Shown: positions 49,964-60,245 of the stretch, piece by piece
Position numbering within the stretch: position 1 is the stretch's first letter
How the letters are laid out: each line of letters starts with the position of its first letter
Assembly (NCBI GenBank): GCA_902567765.1
Contig: CACFNI010000004.1
Coordinates: 1-64,000, forward strand
Source: an uncultured Pelagibacteraceae bacterium
GTDB taxonomy: Bacteria > Pseudomonadota > Alphaproteobacteria > Pelagibacterales > Pelagibacteraceae
Reading direction: 5' to 3'
Length of the DNA: 64,000 nucleotides
Translations under genes and position numbers: made by a program
Notes under the pieces: generated by a model
What the model was told of the DNA's origin: nothing
The model's database searches: none
The model's input: the letters and a program-made list of their open reading frames with translations, nothing else

Positions 49964-51693
49964 ATATATTTGAAAATTATCTAGAAAAAATAATTAATTT
50001 GCTTAATAATCCAAAATTAAATAGCTCTATTCAACTTCCTGAAAAAATAGCTGGTATAAACGTTGATGTTCCTCCTCAACAGTTTAATTGTGACATTTCA
50101 ACTAATGCTGCAATGATTTTATCAAAAGCTAACAAAAAACCACCTCTCGAAATCGCTAATGAGTTAGCACAATTAATAAAAAAAAATGATGAAGAGATTG
50201 ATACAATCACTACAGTTAAGCCTGGCTTTATTAATATAAAATTTAAAAATTCTTTTTGGAACAAATTTATAAAAGAAATAATTTCTCAAAAAGAAGGTTT
50301 TGGTGTTAATAAAAAATCACCTAAAATAAAATATCTTATAGAATTTGTTTCCGCAAATCCTACTGGCCCTCTCCATGTAGGTCATTGTCGTGGCGCTATT
50401 CTTGGAGATGTTTTATCAAATTTGCTTTCTTTTAATGGTCATAAAGTTAGTAAGGAATATTATGTAAATGATTATGGTAATCAAATTATTCATTTTTCCA
50501 AATCAGTTTATTTTAGAATTAGGGAAATACTTAATAATGAACCATTTCCAACAAACAACAAAGATTTATATCCAGGTGATTATATTATTAATATTGCTAA
50601 AAATATTATTAATAACAATAAAAATTTGAAGTTTGATAATTTTGATCAAGTTTCATTAAAATTAACCGCTCTATCTGTAGCTGAGTCTTTAAAATTAATA
50701 AAATTAAATCTTAAAAATCTAGGTATAGTTCATGACAAATTTGTTAACGAGACTGAATTAGTTAAAAATAATGAAGTTGAAAAAACTATTGAAAAACTAA
50801 AAAGTAATAACTTTGTCTACGAGGGTAAAATTAAAGCTCCCGAAACCGAAAAAAATACAAACTGGAAGGAAAGAAAACAATTACTATTTCGATCAACTGA
50901 TTTTGGAGACGATAAAGATAGAGCTCTACAGAAAGAGGATAGATCTTGGACTTATTTTGCAAGTGATGTCGCTTATCATAATAATAAATTAGATAGAAAA
51001 TTTGATGTATTAGTAAACATTTTAGGAGCTGACCATGCAGGCTATATTAAAAGAATTGCTTCAAGCGTCGAAGCAATTTCTGGAAAAAAAAATAAACTTG
51101 TGTGCAAAGTAAGCCAGCTAGTAAAATTAATAAAAGATGGAAAGCCTTTTAAAATGTCAAAGAGAAAAGGTGATTATATAACAGTTGAAGATTTATTAAA
51201 TGAGGTTGGTAAAGACGCTTCAAGATTTATTATGTTAAGCCGAAGTAGCGATGTAGAGTTAGATTTCGATTTTACGAAAGTTAAAGAAAAATCAAAAGAT
51301 AATCCTCTTTATTATGTCCAATATTGCTATACTAGAATTGCATCGGTTTTTAGAAATGTAGAAAAACAGATTAATGACGATATTAAAGTTAAAAACTATG
51401 AATTTAATTATACAAAAGATGAAATTAAAATTCTCAAAAAAATTTCAGAATGGCCAAAGTGTTTAGAGGTAGCATCAAATAAATTAGAGCCTCATAGAAT
51501 ACCAGTTTATTTATATGAATTATCCTCTGAATTTCATTCATATTGGAATATGGGAAAGGACGACGAAACTAAAAGATTTATAAATAAAGATAAAAAAATT
51601 TCAGATGAAAAAATTGTTTTTCTTAAAGCTATTTCAATTGTAATTAAATCTGGAATGAAAATATTAAATGTAGATACACCAGAAAAAATGTAA
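49960..51693 (+). CDS. argS: Arginyl-tRNA synthetase
   Basis: EFVSANPTGPLHVGHCRGAILGD, FKMSKRKGDYIT. Confidence 0.97.
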   Translation: MNIFENYLEKIINLLNNPKLNSSIQLPEKIAGINVDVPPQQFNCDISTNAAMILSKANKKPPLEIANELAQLIKKNDEEIDTITTVKPGFINIKFKNSFWNKFIKEIISQKEGFGVNKKSPKIKYLIEFVSANPTGPLHVGHCRGAILGDVLSNLLSFNGHKVSKEYYVNDYGNQIIHFSKSVYFRIREILNNEPFPTNNKDLYPGDYIINIAKNIINNNKNLKFDNFDQVSLKLTALSVAESLKLIKLNLKNLGIVHDKFVNETELVKNNEVEKTIEKLKSNNFVYEGKIKAPETEKNTNWKERKQLLFRSTDFGDDKDRALQKEDRSWTYFASDVAYHNNKLDRKFDVLVNILGADHAGYIKRIASSVEAISGKKNKLVCKVSQLVKLIKDGKPFKMSKRKGDYITVEDLLNEVGKDASRFIMLSRSSDVELDFDFTKVKEKSKDNPLYYVQYCYTRIASVFRNVEKQINDDIKVKNYEFNYTKDEIKILKKISEWPKCLEVASNKLEPHRIPVYLYELSSEFHSYWNMGKDDETKRFINKDKKISDEKIVFLKAISIVIKSGMKILNVDTPEKM

Positions 51694-51956
51694 TGCTGAA
51701 AGAGTTAAAGTATTTTTTATATTTGCTTGTTATTTTTTTATTTATATTTTTTACTATTAAATATTACTTTTCAGATCAAAATGAAAAAAATTACTTTAGA
51801 TCTATTAATTCAGTAAATGATAGGATTATAAAATACTCATTAAAATTACCTTTATTAAAAAATGATACAGATGAAGTTATAGAGTATGTAGAAAACAAAA
51901 CTTCTAAAAATAAAAAAAAATATCATTTTTGGAAACTTCTAGATAATGCTCAATAA
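51693..51956 (+). CDS. Small single-TM protein, uncharacterised
   Basis: 87 aa ORF overlapping argS stop and nagZ start; N-terminal TM only. Confidence 0.75.
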   Translation: MLKELKYFLYLLVIFLFIFFTIKYYFSDQNEKNYFRSINSVNDRIIKYSLKLPLLKNDTDEVIEYVENKTSKNKKKYHFWKLLDNAQ

Positions 51957-52896
51957 TAGAAGAGCTTTTATAACAGGTTTAAGATCAACATCTCTATCTC
52001 AAAATGAGAAAAAATTCTTGAAAAAATATAAACCTTGGGGAGTAATTCTTTTTTCTAGGAACATTAAATCGTTTAAACAGCTTAAAACTCTAGTTGATAG
52101 TATAAAAAAAATCTTTGATGATAGTAATTACCCAATATTAATAGACGAGGAGGGTGGAAGAGTTAATCGCTTAAAAAAACTTTTTGATACAAGAATATTC
52201 ACAGGCAAGTTTTTTGGTGATCTTTATGTGAAAGATAAAAGTAAATTTAATTTATATTATCGAATATATATAAGACAAATTTCATTCATTTTAAAAAATT
52301 TGGGAATTAACATTAATACAGTACCAGTACTTGATATCAGAAGATCTAGTTCACATAATATCATTGGAGATCGATCATATAGTTTTAACAAAACTGTAGT
52401 AAGCAAAGTTGGAGATTTTTGCATTAATCAATTTAAAATTAATAAAATTGGATCTGTCATCAAGCATATACCTGGTCATGGTTTAGCTAAATCAGATAGT
52501 CATAAAAACACACCAATAGTAAAGGAAAAACTGCATCAATTATTAAATAAAGATTTTTATGCTTTTAAGAACAAAAATTGTTTTTTTGCAATGACCGCTC
52601 ATATTATTTATAAAAATATAGATAAAAAAAATCCAGCAACCCACTCAAAAAAAATAATTGATATAATTAGAAATAAAATAAAATTTCGTAATATATTAAT
52701 AACTGATGATATTTCGATGGGTGGTTTAAAACATTCTATTGAAAAAAATACGATAAAAGCATTTAGCGCAGGTTGTAATTTGGTACTACATTGCAATGGT
52801 AATATAAAAGAAATGAATATTGTTGCCAAAAATTCACCAAAAATTAGTAAATTTATAATTACAAAAACATCACAATTTTATAAAGTTATAATGTAA
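51946..52896 (+). CDS. nagZ: Beta-N-acetylhexosaminidase (GH3)
   Basis: LIDEEGGRVNRLK, IKHIPGHGLAKSDSHKNTP, ITDDISMGGL. Confidence 0.95.
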   Translation: MLNNRRAFITGLRSTSLSQNEKKFLKKYKPWGVILFSRNIKSFKQLKTLVDSIKKIFDDSNYPILIDEEGGRVNRLKKLFDTRIFTGKFFGDLYVKDKSKFNLYYRIYIRQISFILKNLGININTVPVLDIRRSSSHNIIGDRSYSFNKTVVSKVGDFCINQFKINKIGSVIKHIPGHGLAKSDSHKNTPIVKEKLHQLLNKDFYAFKNKNCFFAMTAHIIYKNIDKKNPATHSKKIIDIIRNKIKFRNILITDDISMGGLKHSIEKNTIKAFSAGCNLVLHCNGNIKEMNIVAKNSPKISKFIITKTSQFYKVIM

Positions 52897-52903
52897 AATT
52901 ATT

Positions 52904-53647
52904 ATGGAAAGTAACGATAGTAACCTGTTTAAAGTTAAACTTAGCCAATACTCAGGACCATTGGATGTACTTTTAGACCTTGCAAAATCACAGAAAGTTG
53001 ATTTAGAAAATATTTCTATTACAAAACTTGCTGATCAATTTCATGAATTTATAACTAACGCAAAAAATATAAATTTAGAAATAGCGTCAGAATATTTATT
53101 AATGGCGACATGGTTGGCATATTTAAAATCAAAACTATTACTACCAGAGTCTGATGAAGAAGAGTTTAAAGCTCTAGAAGTTGCTGAAAAATTAAAATTA
53201 CAACTAAAAAAATTAGAATTAATTAGATTACTTTCCGATCAAATGCTTAAAAGGAAACGACTGGGAAAAGATGTTTTTATGAGAGGAATGAAGGGTGGAA
53301 TAAAATCAATATATAATAACACTTACTCTATAACTTTGTATGAACTATTAAAAACTTATGCTTCAATAATCATGACAAAAGATTTTCAAAGAATTAATAT
53401 ACCCCGGTTACCAGTTTTTACTACAGAAGAAGGTATAAAAGTTATTAAAAAATTTATTGGAAATTTAATGAGTTGGAAAAATATTGAAGATTTAATTCCA
53501 AAAAATTTTAAATTAGAAAAAACTTCAAAGAGAACTGGTAAAGCAGGAATTTTTGCAGGGTCTTTAGAGTTAGTTAAAGAGGGCAATCTAGTAATCAAAC
53601 AAGATAAATTATTTTCAGATATATTTATAAAACAAAAAAATGACTAA
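52904..53647 (+). CDS. scpA: Segregation and condensation protein A
   Basis: YSGPLDVLLDLAKSQKVDLENISITKLADQF. Confidence 0.94.
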   Translation: MESNDSNLFKVKLSQYSGPLDVLLDLAKSQKVDLENISITKLADQFHEFITNAKNINLEIASEYLLMATWLAYLKSKLLLPESDEEEFKALEVAEKLKLQLKKLELIRLLSDQMLKRKRLGKDVFMRGMKGGIKSIYNNTYSITLYELLKTYASIIMTKDFQRINIPRLPVFTTEEGIKVIKKFIGNLMSWKNIEDLIPKNFKLEKTSKRTGKAGIFAGSLELVKEGNLVIKQDKLFSDIFIKQKND

Positions 53648-54329
53648 GATAAAAAAGAATAATGTAGTTAATTTTCCAGAAAATTTGAATTCAGGAGATA
53701 GAGAGGTTGAAGCAATTATTTTTGCAGCAGCTGAACCTCTTGATATTGAAAGTATTGAGACTCGTGTTTCAAAAAAAATTAATGTTTCAAAAAGTTTAGA
53801 GAGATTGCAAAACTTTTACTCAAAAAGGGGCATAAATTTAGTATGTATCACAAAAAAGTGGTCTTTTAGAACAGCTGAAAATCTATCAGCATTGATGTCA
53901 CAACAAAAAAATGTTGAAAAAAAACTATCTAAAGCTGCTATAGAAACACTCTCTATAATTGTCTATCATCAGCCTGTAACAAGAGCTGAAATTGAAGAAA
54001 TTCGAGGTGTTGCTTTTGGAACAAATACTTTAGAAATTCTGATGGAATTAGATTGGGTAAAGCCTAGTGGTAGAAAAGATGTTCCTGGGAAACCTATACA
54101 ATATGTAACAACTGATAATTTTTTAAGTCATTTTAGCTTAAAAAAATTATCCGATCTACCAACAGTTGATGAGCTTGGATCTGCAGGGTTGATAGACAGC
54201 ACAAGCATTGATTCTTCAATTTTTGGAACTGGTAAATTTTACAAAGAGAAACAGGATGAAAAAAAAGAAAATATTTATTCAAACATCGATGAAATGCTAA
54301 GTAGCACCTTAAAAAATGAGGACAAATAG
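53640..54329 (+). CDS. scpB: Segregation and condensation protein B
   Basis: EAIIFAAAEPLDIESI, LSIIVYHQPVTRAEIEEIRGV. Confidence 0.94.
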   Translation: MTKIKKNNVVNFPENLNSGDREVEAIIFAAAEPLDIESIETRVSKKINVSKSLERLQNFYSKRGINLVCITKKWSFRTAENLSALMSQQKNVEKKLSKAAIETLSIIVYHQPVTRAEIEEIRGVAFGTNTLEILMELDWVKPSGRKDVPGKPIQYVTTDNFLSHFSLKKLSDLPTVDELGSAGLIDSTSIDSSIFGTGKFYKEKQDEKKENIYSNIDEMLSSTLKNEDK

Positions 54330-54374
54330 AAAAAGAAACTTTGAATTATTAATTTAAAAAGGTTATAAATAGTT

Positions 54375-54575
54375 ATGAGTATAGGATTTTGGCAAATTGC
54401 AATAGTTGTAATTTTAGTTGTTCTTTTGTTTGGACGAGGGAAGATTTCGAGCCTTATGGGAGATGTTGCGAAAGGTATAAAGAGTTTTAAAAAAGGTATG
54501 TCCAGCGACGAAATAGAGGATAACACGCCCAAGAATACTTCAGAAAACAATCAAGACTCTAATAATAAAGATTAA
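54375..54575 (+). CDS. tatA: Sec-independent translocase TatA
   Basis: [42 protein letters not shown]. Confidence 0.95.
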   Translation: MSIGFWQIAIVVILVVLLFGRGKISSLMGDVAKGIKSFKKGMSSDEIEDNTPKNTSENNQDSNNKD

Positions 54576-54580
54576 TTCCA

Positions 54581-54805
54581 ATGCCTCAAATTGGCTGGTT
54601 TGAGATATTAATTATTGTTGGCATAGCAATTATTGTTATTGGACCAAAAGATTTTCCAATTATGCTTAAAAAAATAGGTTCATGGATTGGATCAGCAAAA
54701 AGATATGTTAATCAAATACAACAAGAAGTGACTATTAATGTTGATAGTGAGAATGAAAAAGAAGAAAAAAAAAAAATAAACAAAGGCGAAGATGACAAAA
54801 AATGA
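54581..54805 (+). CDS. tatB: Sec-independent translocase TatB
   Basis: MPQIGWFEILIIVGIAIIVIGPKDFPIMLKKIGSWIG. Confidence 0.93.
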   Translation: MPQIGWFEILIIVGIAIIVIGPKDFPIMLKKIGSWIGSAKRYVNQIQQEVTINVDSENEKEEKKKINKGEDDKK

Positions 54806-55556
54806 TAGCGATGGTGGATTTATTTCTCATATTGAAGAGTTAAGAAAAAGATTAATCCATTCTTTTATTTTTTTATCTATTTTTTTTATAGTTTGCTATT
54901 TTTTTGCAGAATATTTATATGGTTTTTTAGTAGAACCATACTCAAAAGCTGTTGCTAACGATGGTGTAGAGCGAAGATTAATTTTTACAGCTCTTCAAGA
55001 AACTTTTTTAACATATATAAAAGTTGCTTTTTTTGCAGCATTCTTCGTTACATGTCCATTTATATTAATGCAAATATGGAAGTTTATAGCACCAGGATTA
55101 TACAAACATGAAAAATCAGCAATACTCCCATATCTTATTATTACACCAATACTATTTTTTTTAGGTGGAATTCTTGTCTATTATTTAATAATGCCTTTAG
55201 CTATTAAATTTTTTTTGTCATTTGAGTCCACTGGTTTAAATACCAACTTACCAATTCAATTAGAGGCAAAGGTTAATGAGTATTTGTCATTAATTATGAA
55301 ACTAATTTTTGCATTTGGGTTAAGTTTTCAATTACCCGTAGTCCTAAGTCTTCTTGCAAGAATAGGGATGATAGATTCTCAATTTTTGAAAGAAAGACGT
55401 AAATATGTTGTTGTAATAATTTTTGCTGCAGCAGCTATTCTCACACCACCTGATCCTGTTACTCAAATAGGTTTAGCAATACCTCTTTTAATTTTGTATG
55501 AATTATCAATTTTTTCTGTAAATATAATTGAAAAGAAAGCAAAAGATAATGCATAA
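54792..55556 (+). CDS. tatC: Sec-independent translocase TatC
   Basis: HIEELRKRLIHSFIFL, FAFGLSFQLPVVLSLLARIGM, AAAAILTPPDPVTQ. Confidence 0.96.
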   Translation: MTKNDSDGGFISHIEELRKRLIHSFIFLSIFFIVCYFFAEYLYGFLVEPYSKAVANDGVERRLIFTALQETFLTYIKVAFFAAFFVTCPFILMQIWKFIAPGLYKHEKSAILPYLIITPILFFLGGILVYYLIMPLAIKFFLSFESTGLNTNLPIQLEAKVNEYLSLIMKLIFAFGLSFQLPVVLSLLARIGMIDSQFLKERRKYVVVIIFAAAAILTPPDPVTQIGLAIPLLILYELSIFSVNIIEKKAKDNA

Positions 55557-56808
55557 TATAAAAGATATTAGAAATGATCCAAAAAAATTTAAAGATTCTT
55601 TAAAAAAAAGATTCTTAGACGTAGATTTAGAAAATTTATTAGATTTGGATCAAAAAAATAGGAAATTAATTCAAGAAAAAGAAATTTTAGAAAAAGAGAA
55701 GAAAGAAATCTCTAAAACCAAAAATAAAGATTTATTTGAAAAATCAAAAACCATATCACAAAAAATAGAAACTCTTGAGAAAGATCAAAAGAGCACTAAA
55801 AATAAATTAGAAAATATTTTATCAAGTTTACCAAACATCCCAAATGACGATGTTCCTGTTGGTAAAGATGAAAATTCAAATTTAGAAATATCAAAAAATG
55901 GTGCAATACCTAAATTTGATTTTAAACCCAAATCTCACTTTGAACTAGGTGAAAATCTTAAAATGCTTGACTTTGAATTAGCTTCTAAAACTACTGGATC
56001 AAGATTTGTTTTTGTAAAAGATAAACTTGCTTTACTCGAAAGAGCAATTTCTAATTTTATGCTGGATGTCCACATAAATCAAAATGGATATCAAGAAATA
56101 TCTCCACCTTTAATTGTATCCGAAAGCACTATGTACGGAACAGGTCAATTACCTAAGTTTGAAAATGATCAATTTGAAATTAATTTTGATGAAAAAGAGG
56201 AACGAAAATTTTTAATACCTACTGCTGAAGTTATTTTAACAAATATGGGCAAAGATAAGATTTTCCAATTAAATGAATTGCCTTTACGTCTTGTTGCTTC
56301 AACACCTTGCTTTAGAAAAGAGGCTGGTAGTTATGGAAAAGATACAAAAGGCATGATTAGACAACATCAATTTTATAAAGTTGAACTTGTTAGTATAGTT
56401 GAACCTAAAAATTGTTTAGCTGAACTAGAAAGAATGACGAATAGTGCAACAAAAATACTTGATTTGCTTAAACTACCATATAGAAAAATTGTTTTATCTT
56501 CTGGAGACATGGGTTTCAGTGCAGAGAAAACATTTGATATTGAAGTTTGGCTTCCTTCTGAAAATAAATATAGAGAAATATCTAGTTGCTCTTCTTGTGG
56601 TACATTTCAAGCTAGAAGAATGAAGTCTAGATATAAAAACAAAAATAATGAAACTCTTTTTTTAGGAACTTTAAATGGAAGCGGATTAGCTGTTGGAAGA
56701 ACATTAATAGCAATATTAGAAAATTATCAACAATCCGACGGATCAATAATTATTCCAGAAGTTTTAAAACCTTATATGAATAAATTAGAGAAAATATCAA
56801 AGAAATAG
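55549..56808 (+). CDS. serS: Seryl-tRNA synthetase
   Basis: MHNIKDIRNDPKKFKDSL, coiled-coil arm, ASTPCFRKEAGSYGKDTKGMIRQHQF; start set to 55549. Confidence 0.96.
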   Translation: MHNIKDIRNDPKKFKDSLKKRFLDVDLENLLDLDQKNRKLIQEKEILEKEKKEISKTKNKDLFEKSKTISQKIETLEKDQKSTKNKLENILSSLPNIPNDDVPVGKDENSNLEISKNGAIPKFDFKPKSHFELGENLKMLDFELASKTTGSRFVFVKDKLALLERAISNFMLDVHINQNGYQEISPPLIVSESTMYGTGQLPKFENDQFEINFDEKEERKFLIPTAEVILTNMGKDKIFQLNELPLRLVASTPCFRKEAGSYGKDTKGMIRQHQFYKVELVSIVEPKNCLAELERMTNSATKILDLLKLPYRKIVLSSGDMGFSAEKTFDIEVWLPSENKYREISSCSSCGTFQARRMKSRYKNKNNETLFLGTLNGSGLAVGRTLIAILENYQQSDGSIIIPEVLKPYMNKLEKISKK

Positions 56809-56860
56809 AGTTGTTTTAATAATTTAGATGGTATAAATAAAACAAAAAATAAGGAGTTAA

Positions 56861-57148
56861 ATGTCAAATTCAGGAATAGGTCAATTTATACCGTTAATTC
56901 TTATATTTGTAGTTTTTTATTTTTTTCTAATTAGACCACAACAAAAAAAAGTTAAAGATCACAAATTAATGGTAGAAAGTTTAAAAAGAGGAGACAAAGT
57001 AATTACGACAGGTGGTATTATCGGCACTATCGAGAGAGTTATGGATAACGATAGAGCTGAAGTATCTATATCTGACGAAGTCAAAGTTGAAGTTGTAAGA
57101 TCAACTGGTATTAGTGCTTTGCTAAATACTCCAGAACCAAAAAAGTAA
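56861..57148 (+). CDS. yajC: Preprotein translocase subunit YajC
   Basis: FFLIRPQQKKVKDH, GDKVITTGGIIGTI. Confidence 0.95.
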   Translation: MSNSGIGQFIPLILIFVVFYFFLIRPQQKKVKDHKLMVESLKRGDKVITTGGIIGTIERVMDNDRAEVSISDEVKVEVVRSTGISALLNTPEPKK

Positions 57149-57160
57149 CATTAATTAAAA

Positions 57161-58720
57161 GTGTTATATTTTTCTAAAATTAGAATTATTCTAATAGCAA
57201 CTTTTACAACAATCTTTGTTTATATATTTCTCTCAAATTTTATAAAATTTGATGACAATGTATTTAATAAAAAAATTAATTTAGGCCTTGATTTACAAGG
57301 TGGATCATATTTATTACTTGAAATTGACAACTCCCCAGTTATCACTCAAAAACTTCAAAATGCTATACCTGAATTCAAAAAATTTTTTAAGGAAAAAAAA
57401 ATCAATTTAAGAAACTTTAAAATAGTAGATGACGAAACTTTAATATTTGAAACAACACCTGATAAAGTAAATGAAGTAAAAGATAGTCTTCTTAAGAAAG
57501 AGGAAAATATAATAAATGAGTATTATCCAAAATATAGAGCGCATAAGTTTGATTTTTTGGTTGATCAAAATTTATTCAAATTAAATTTTTCTAAATATGG
57601 TTTGGTTGAAATAAAGGACTCGTCACAAAGTCAAGCTCTTGAAACAATTAGAAGAAGAGTTGATGAAATAGGTACAAATGAACCTAATATTCTTAAAAGA
57701 GGTAATGATAGAATTGTCGTTGAATTGCCAGGTTTAGATGATCCCTCTAGAATAAAAAATCTATTAGGGAAAACCGCAAATTTAACATTTAGATTTGTTA
57801 TTAAAGGCTCAGAGGAAACCTTTGGTTCAGAAAAATTAGAATTTGAGGATGGATCTGAGGAAGCAATTGTTAGTAAAAGAATTATTTTAAGTGGGGATAA
57901 TTTACTAGACGCACAACCTTCTATGGATAGTGAAACGAGTGAAACAGTTGTTACGTTCAATCTTGATAGAGTTGGTGCAAAAAGATTTGGCAAAGCAACT
58001 TCCACAGGTATAGGAAAAAGACTAGCCATTGTTTTAGACGGTAAAATTATAAGCGCACCGGTTATTCAGGACGCTATTGTTAGTGGATCGGGACAAATAA
58101 GTGGCGGTTTCACTTTTCAATCTGCTACAGATTTAGCTTTATTATTAAGATCAGGAGCTTTACCAGCTCCTCTTAATATCATTGAAGAGAGAACTGTAGG
58201 TCCAGACCTTGGTCAAGATTCTATAAATGCTGGGATAATGGCTTTAGCGATAGGATTTCTATTAGTTATACTATTTATGTTTTTCAAATATAGAATATTT
58301 GGATTAATAGCAAATATCACTTTAATTCTAAATTTATTCCTTTTAGTAGGAATTCTAACTTTATTTGAAGCTACTTTAACGTTGCCAGGTATAGCAGGTA
58401 TAATTTTGACTGTCGGTATGGCTGTAGATGCCAATGTATTAATTTTTGAGAGGATAAAGGAGGAAAAAAAAGGTGAGAAAAATCAATTAATTGCTTTCGA
58501 TAGTGGATATGAAAAATCTAAAACAGCAGTTATAGATGCAAATATTACTACCTTAATTGCAGCAGTAATTTTATTTTTTATGGGATCGGGTCCCATAAAA
58601 GGTTTTTCAGTTACACTTGGAGTTGGAATTTTTACAACATTATTTTCAGTGTATTTTATCGCAAGATTATTGACATCATTATATGTCACCAAAAATAAAC
58701 ACAAAGAAAAATTAATATGA
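57161..58720 (+). CDS. secD: Protein translocase subunit SecD (GTG start)
   Basis: NLGLDLQGGSYLLLEI, TVGPDLGQDSINAG, GMAVDANVLIFERIKEE. Confidence 0.96.
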   Translation: MLYFSKIRIILIATFTTIFVYIFLSNFIKFDDNVFNKKINLGLDLQGGSYLLLEIDNSPVITQKLQNAIPEFKKFFKEKKINLRNFKIVDDETLIFETTPDKVNEVKDSLLKKEENIINEYYPKYRAHKFDFLVDQNLFKLNFSKYGLVEIKDSSQSQALETIRRRVDEIGTNEPNILKRGNDRIVVELPGLDDPSRIKNLLGKTANLTFRFVIKGSEETFGSEKLEFEDGSEEAIVSKRIILSGDNLLDAQPSMDSETSETVVTFNLDRVGAKRFGKATSTGIGKRLAIVLDGKIISAPVIQDAIVSGSGQISGGFTFQSATDLALLLRSGALPAPLNIIEERTVGPDLGQDSINAGIMALAIGFLLVILFMFFKYRIFGLIANITLILNLFLLVGILTLFEATLTLPGIAGIILTVGMAVDANVLIFERIKEEKKGEKNQLIAFDSGYEKSKTAVIDANITTLIAAVILFFMGSGPIKGFSVTLGVGIFTTLFSVYFIARLLTSLYVTKNKHKEKLI

Positions 58721-59616
58721 ATAACAGAATATCCTTCAATAAATTCTATAAACTATTTAACATTATTTCATCCCTGCTAATTATTCTATCGATTGTTCTT
58801 TTGGTTTTTAAAGGATTAAATTTTGGTGTCGATTTTAAAGGCGGTACCTTAATTGAACTTAGAACTACAGATAAAATTATCTCAGTTTCAAATATTAGAG
58901 ACTCCTTAAATCAACTTAATTTAGGAGATGTTTCAGTTAAAAATTTTGGTACAGATCAAGATTATTTAATTAAATTTGAAAAAAAAGATTTTAATAATCC
59001 TGATTTTATTAGTGATATTAAAAATAAACTCGCATCATCTTTAGGAAATAGTTTCGAGTTTAGAAGAGTGGAGAATGTAGGACCAAAAGTAAGTTCTGAG
59101 CTATTAAAATCAGGAATAATTGCAATAGTACTTTCTTTAGCTGCTATGCTAGTTTACATATGGATACGTTTTGAATGGCAGTTTAGTTTGGGTGCAATTT
59201 TAGCACTGTTTCATGATGTAATAATAACTTTAGGGATTTTTTCTTTATTTAGTTTAGAAATAAATCTGTCAATAGTAGCAGCTGTTTTAACTATAGTTGG
59301 CTATTCTATGAATGACACCGTTGTTATTTTTGATAGAGTAAGAGAAAATCTAAGAAAATATTCAGATATCAAAATATTTGATCTTACAAATATCTCAATT
59401 AATGAAACTTTATCAAGAACAATAATTACGTCAGCAACAACTTTGCTAGCTTTATTTTCTATATTTTTGTTTGGTGGTGAAATTTTAAAAGGATTTTCTT
59501 TAGCTATGATACTGGGAGTTTTTTTTGGTACTTATTCCTCAATATATATAGCAAATCCGATACTTGTTTTTTTACAAGTATCTCAAAAAACTATTTTAAA
59601 AGAAGAAAAAGATTAA
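58717..59616 (+). CDS. secF: Protein translocase subunit SecF
   Basis: NFGVDFKGGTLIELRT, VENVGPKVSSEL, IVGYSMNDTVVIFDRVREN. Confidence 0.96.
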   Translation: MNNRISFNKFYKLFNIISSLLIILSIVLLVFKGLNFGVDFKGGTLIELRTTDKIISVSNIRDSLNQLNLGDVSVKNFGTDQDYLIKFEKKDFNNPDFISDIKNKLASSLGNSFEFRRVENVGPKVSSELLKSGIIAIVLSLAAMLVYIWIRFEWQFSLGAILALFHDVIITLGIFSLFSLEINLSIVAAVLTIVGYSMNDTVVIFDRVRENLRKYSDIKIFDLTNISINETLSRTIITSATTLLALFSIFLFGGEILKGFSLAMILGVFFGTYSSIYIANPILVFLQVSQKTILKEEKD

Positions 59617-60215
59617 TAAAGATTTTGTGCTGCTACCATTGATAACAACATTGGAAGTGAAAGAAGCGTATTTGTTCTAGAAAATAACATTGCTGTTCTT
59701 GCTGATTTAGCTTTTTTTTCTGCATCGCATTCTACTATTCCTAAAGCTCTTTTTTGATTTGGCCATATTACAAACCATACATTAAATGCCATTATAAGAC
59801 CTAGCCACATACCAATACCTATGGCTGTATTTCTTCCTCCACCAGAGCCAATACCTAACGTCATCGATTCATGAAGATAACCATTCAAATGTCCTAAAAC
59901 TAAACCTGATATTATTGTTAAGAAAGCAGCCCATCTAAAATAAAATAACGCAGCTGGTGCTATAACCTTTCCTATAGCAGGCTTTTGCTCGTCTGGAATT
60001 TTCGGCATGTTTGGTATTTGTACAAAATTAAAATACCAGAGCAATCCAATCCACATTATTGCAACAACTACATGTATAAATCTAACAAACCAACTCCAAA
60101 AATACCTATCAAATTCAAAACCATCATTTCCAAAAAAAAGGCCTAGAAATAGCAATACAGCTAGACCTAATGAGCCATGAATTGTTTTTGGTAATGATGA
60201 TAAAAAATTTCCCAT
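59613..60215 (-). CDS. PuuD-like (urate hydroxylase membrane domain) integral membrane protein
   Basis: FVRFIHVVVAIMWIGLLWYFNFVQ, RWAAFLTIISGLVLG, FNVWFVIWPNQKRALG; no cytochrome c CXXCH. Confidence 0.75.
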   Translation of the reverse strand: MGNFLSSLPKTIHGSLGLAVLLFLGLFFGNDGFEFDRYFWSWFVRFIHVVVAIMWIGLLWYFNFVQIPNMPKIPDEQKPAIGKVIAPAALFYFRWAAFLTIISGLVLGHLNGYLHESMTLGIGSGGGRNTAIGIGMWLGLIMAFNVWFVIWPNQKRALGIVECDAEKKAKSARTAMLFSRTNTLLSLPMLLSMVAAQNLY

Positions 60216-60245
60216 AAATTATTTATACACAATCCATATATAATT

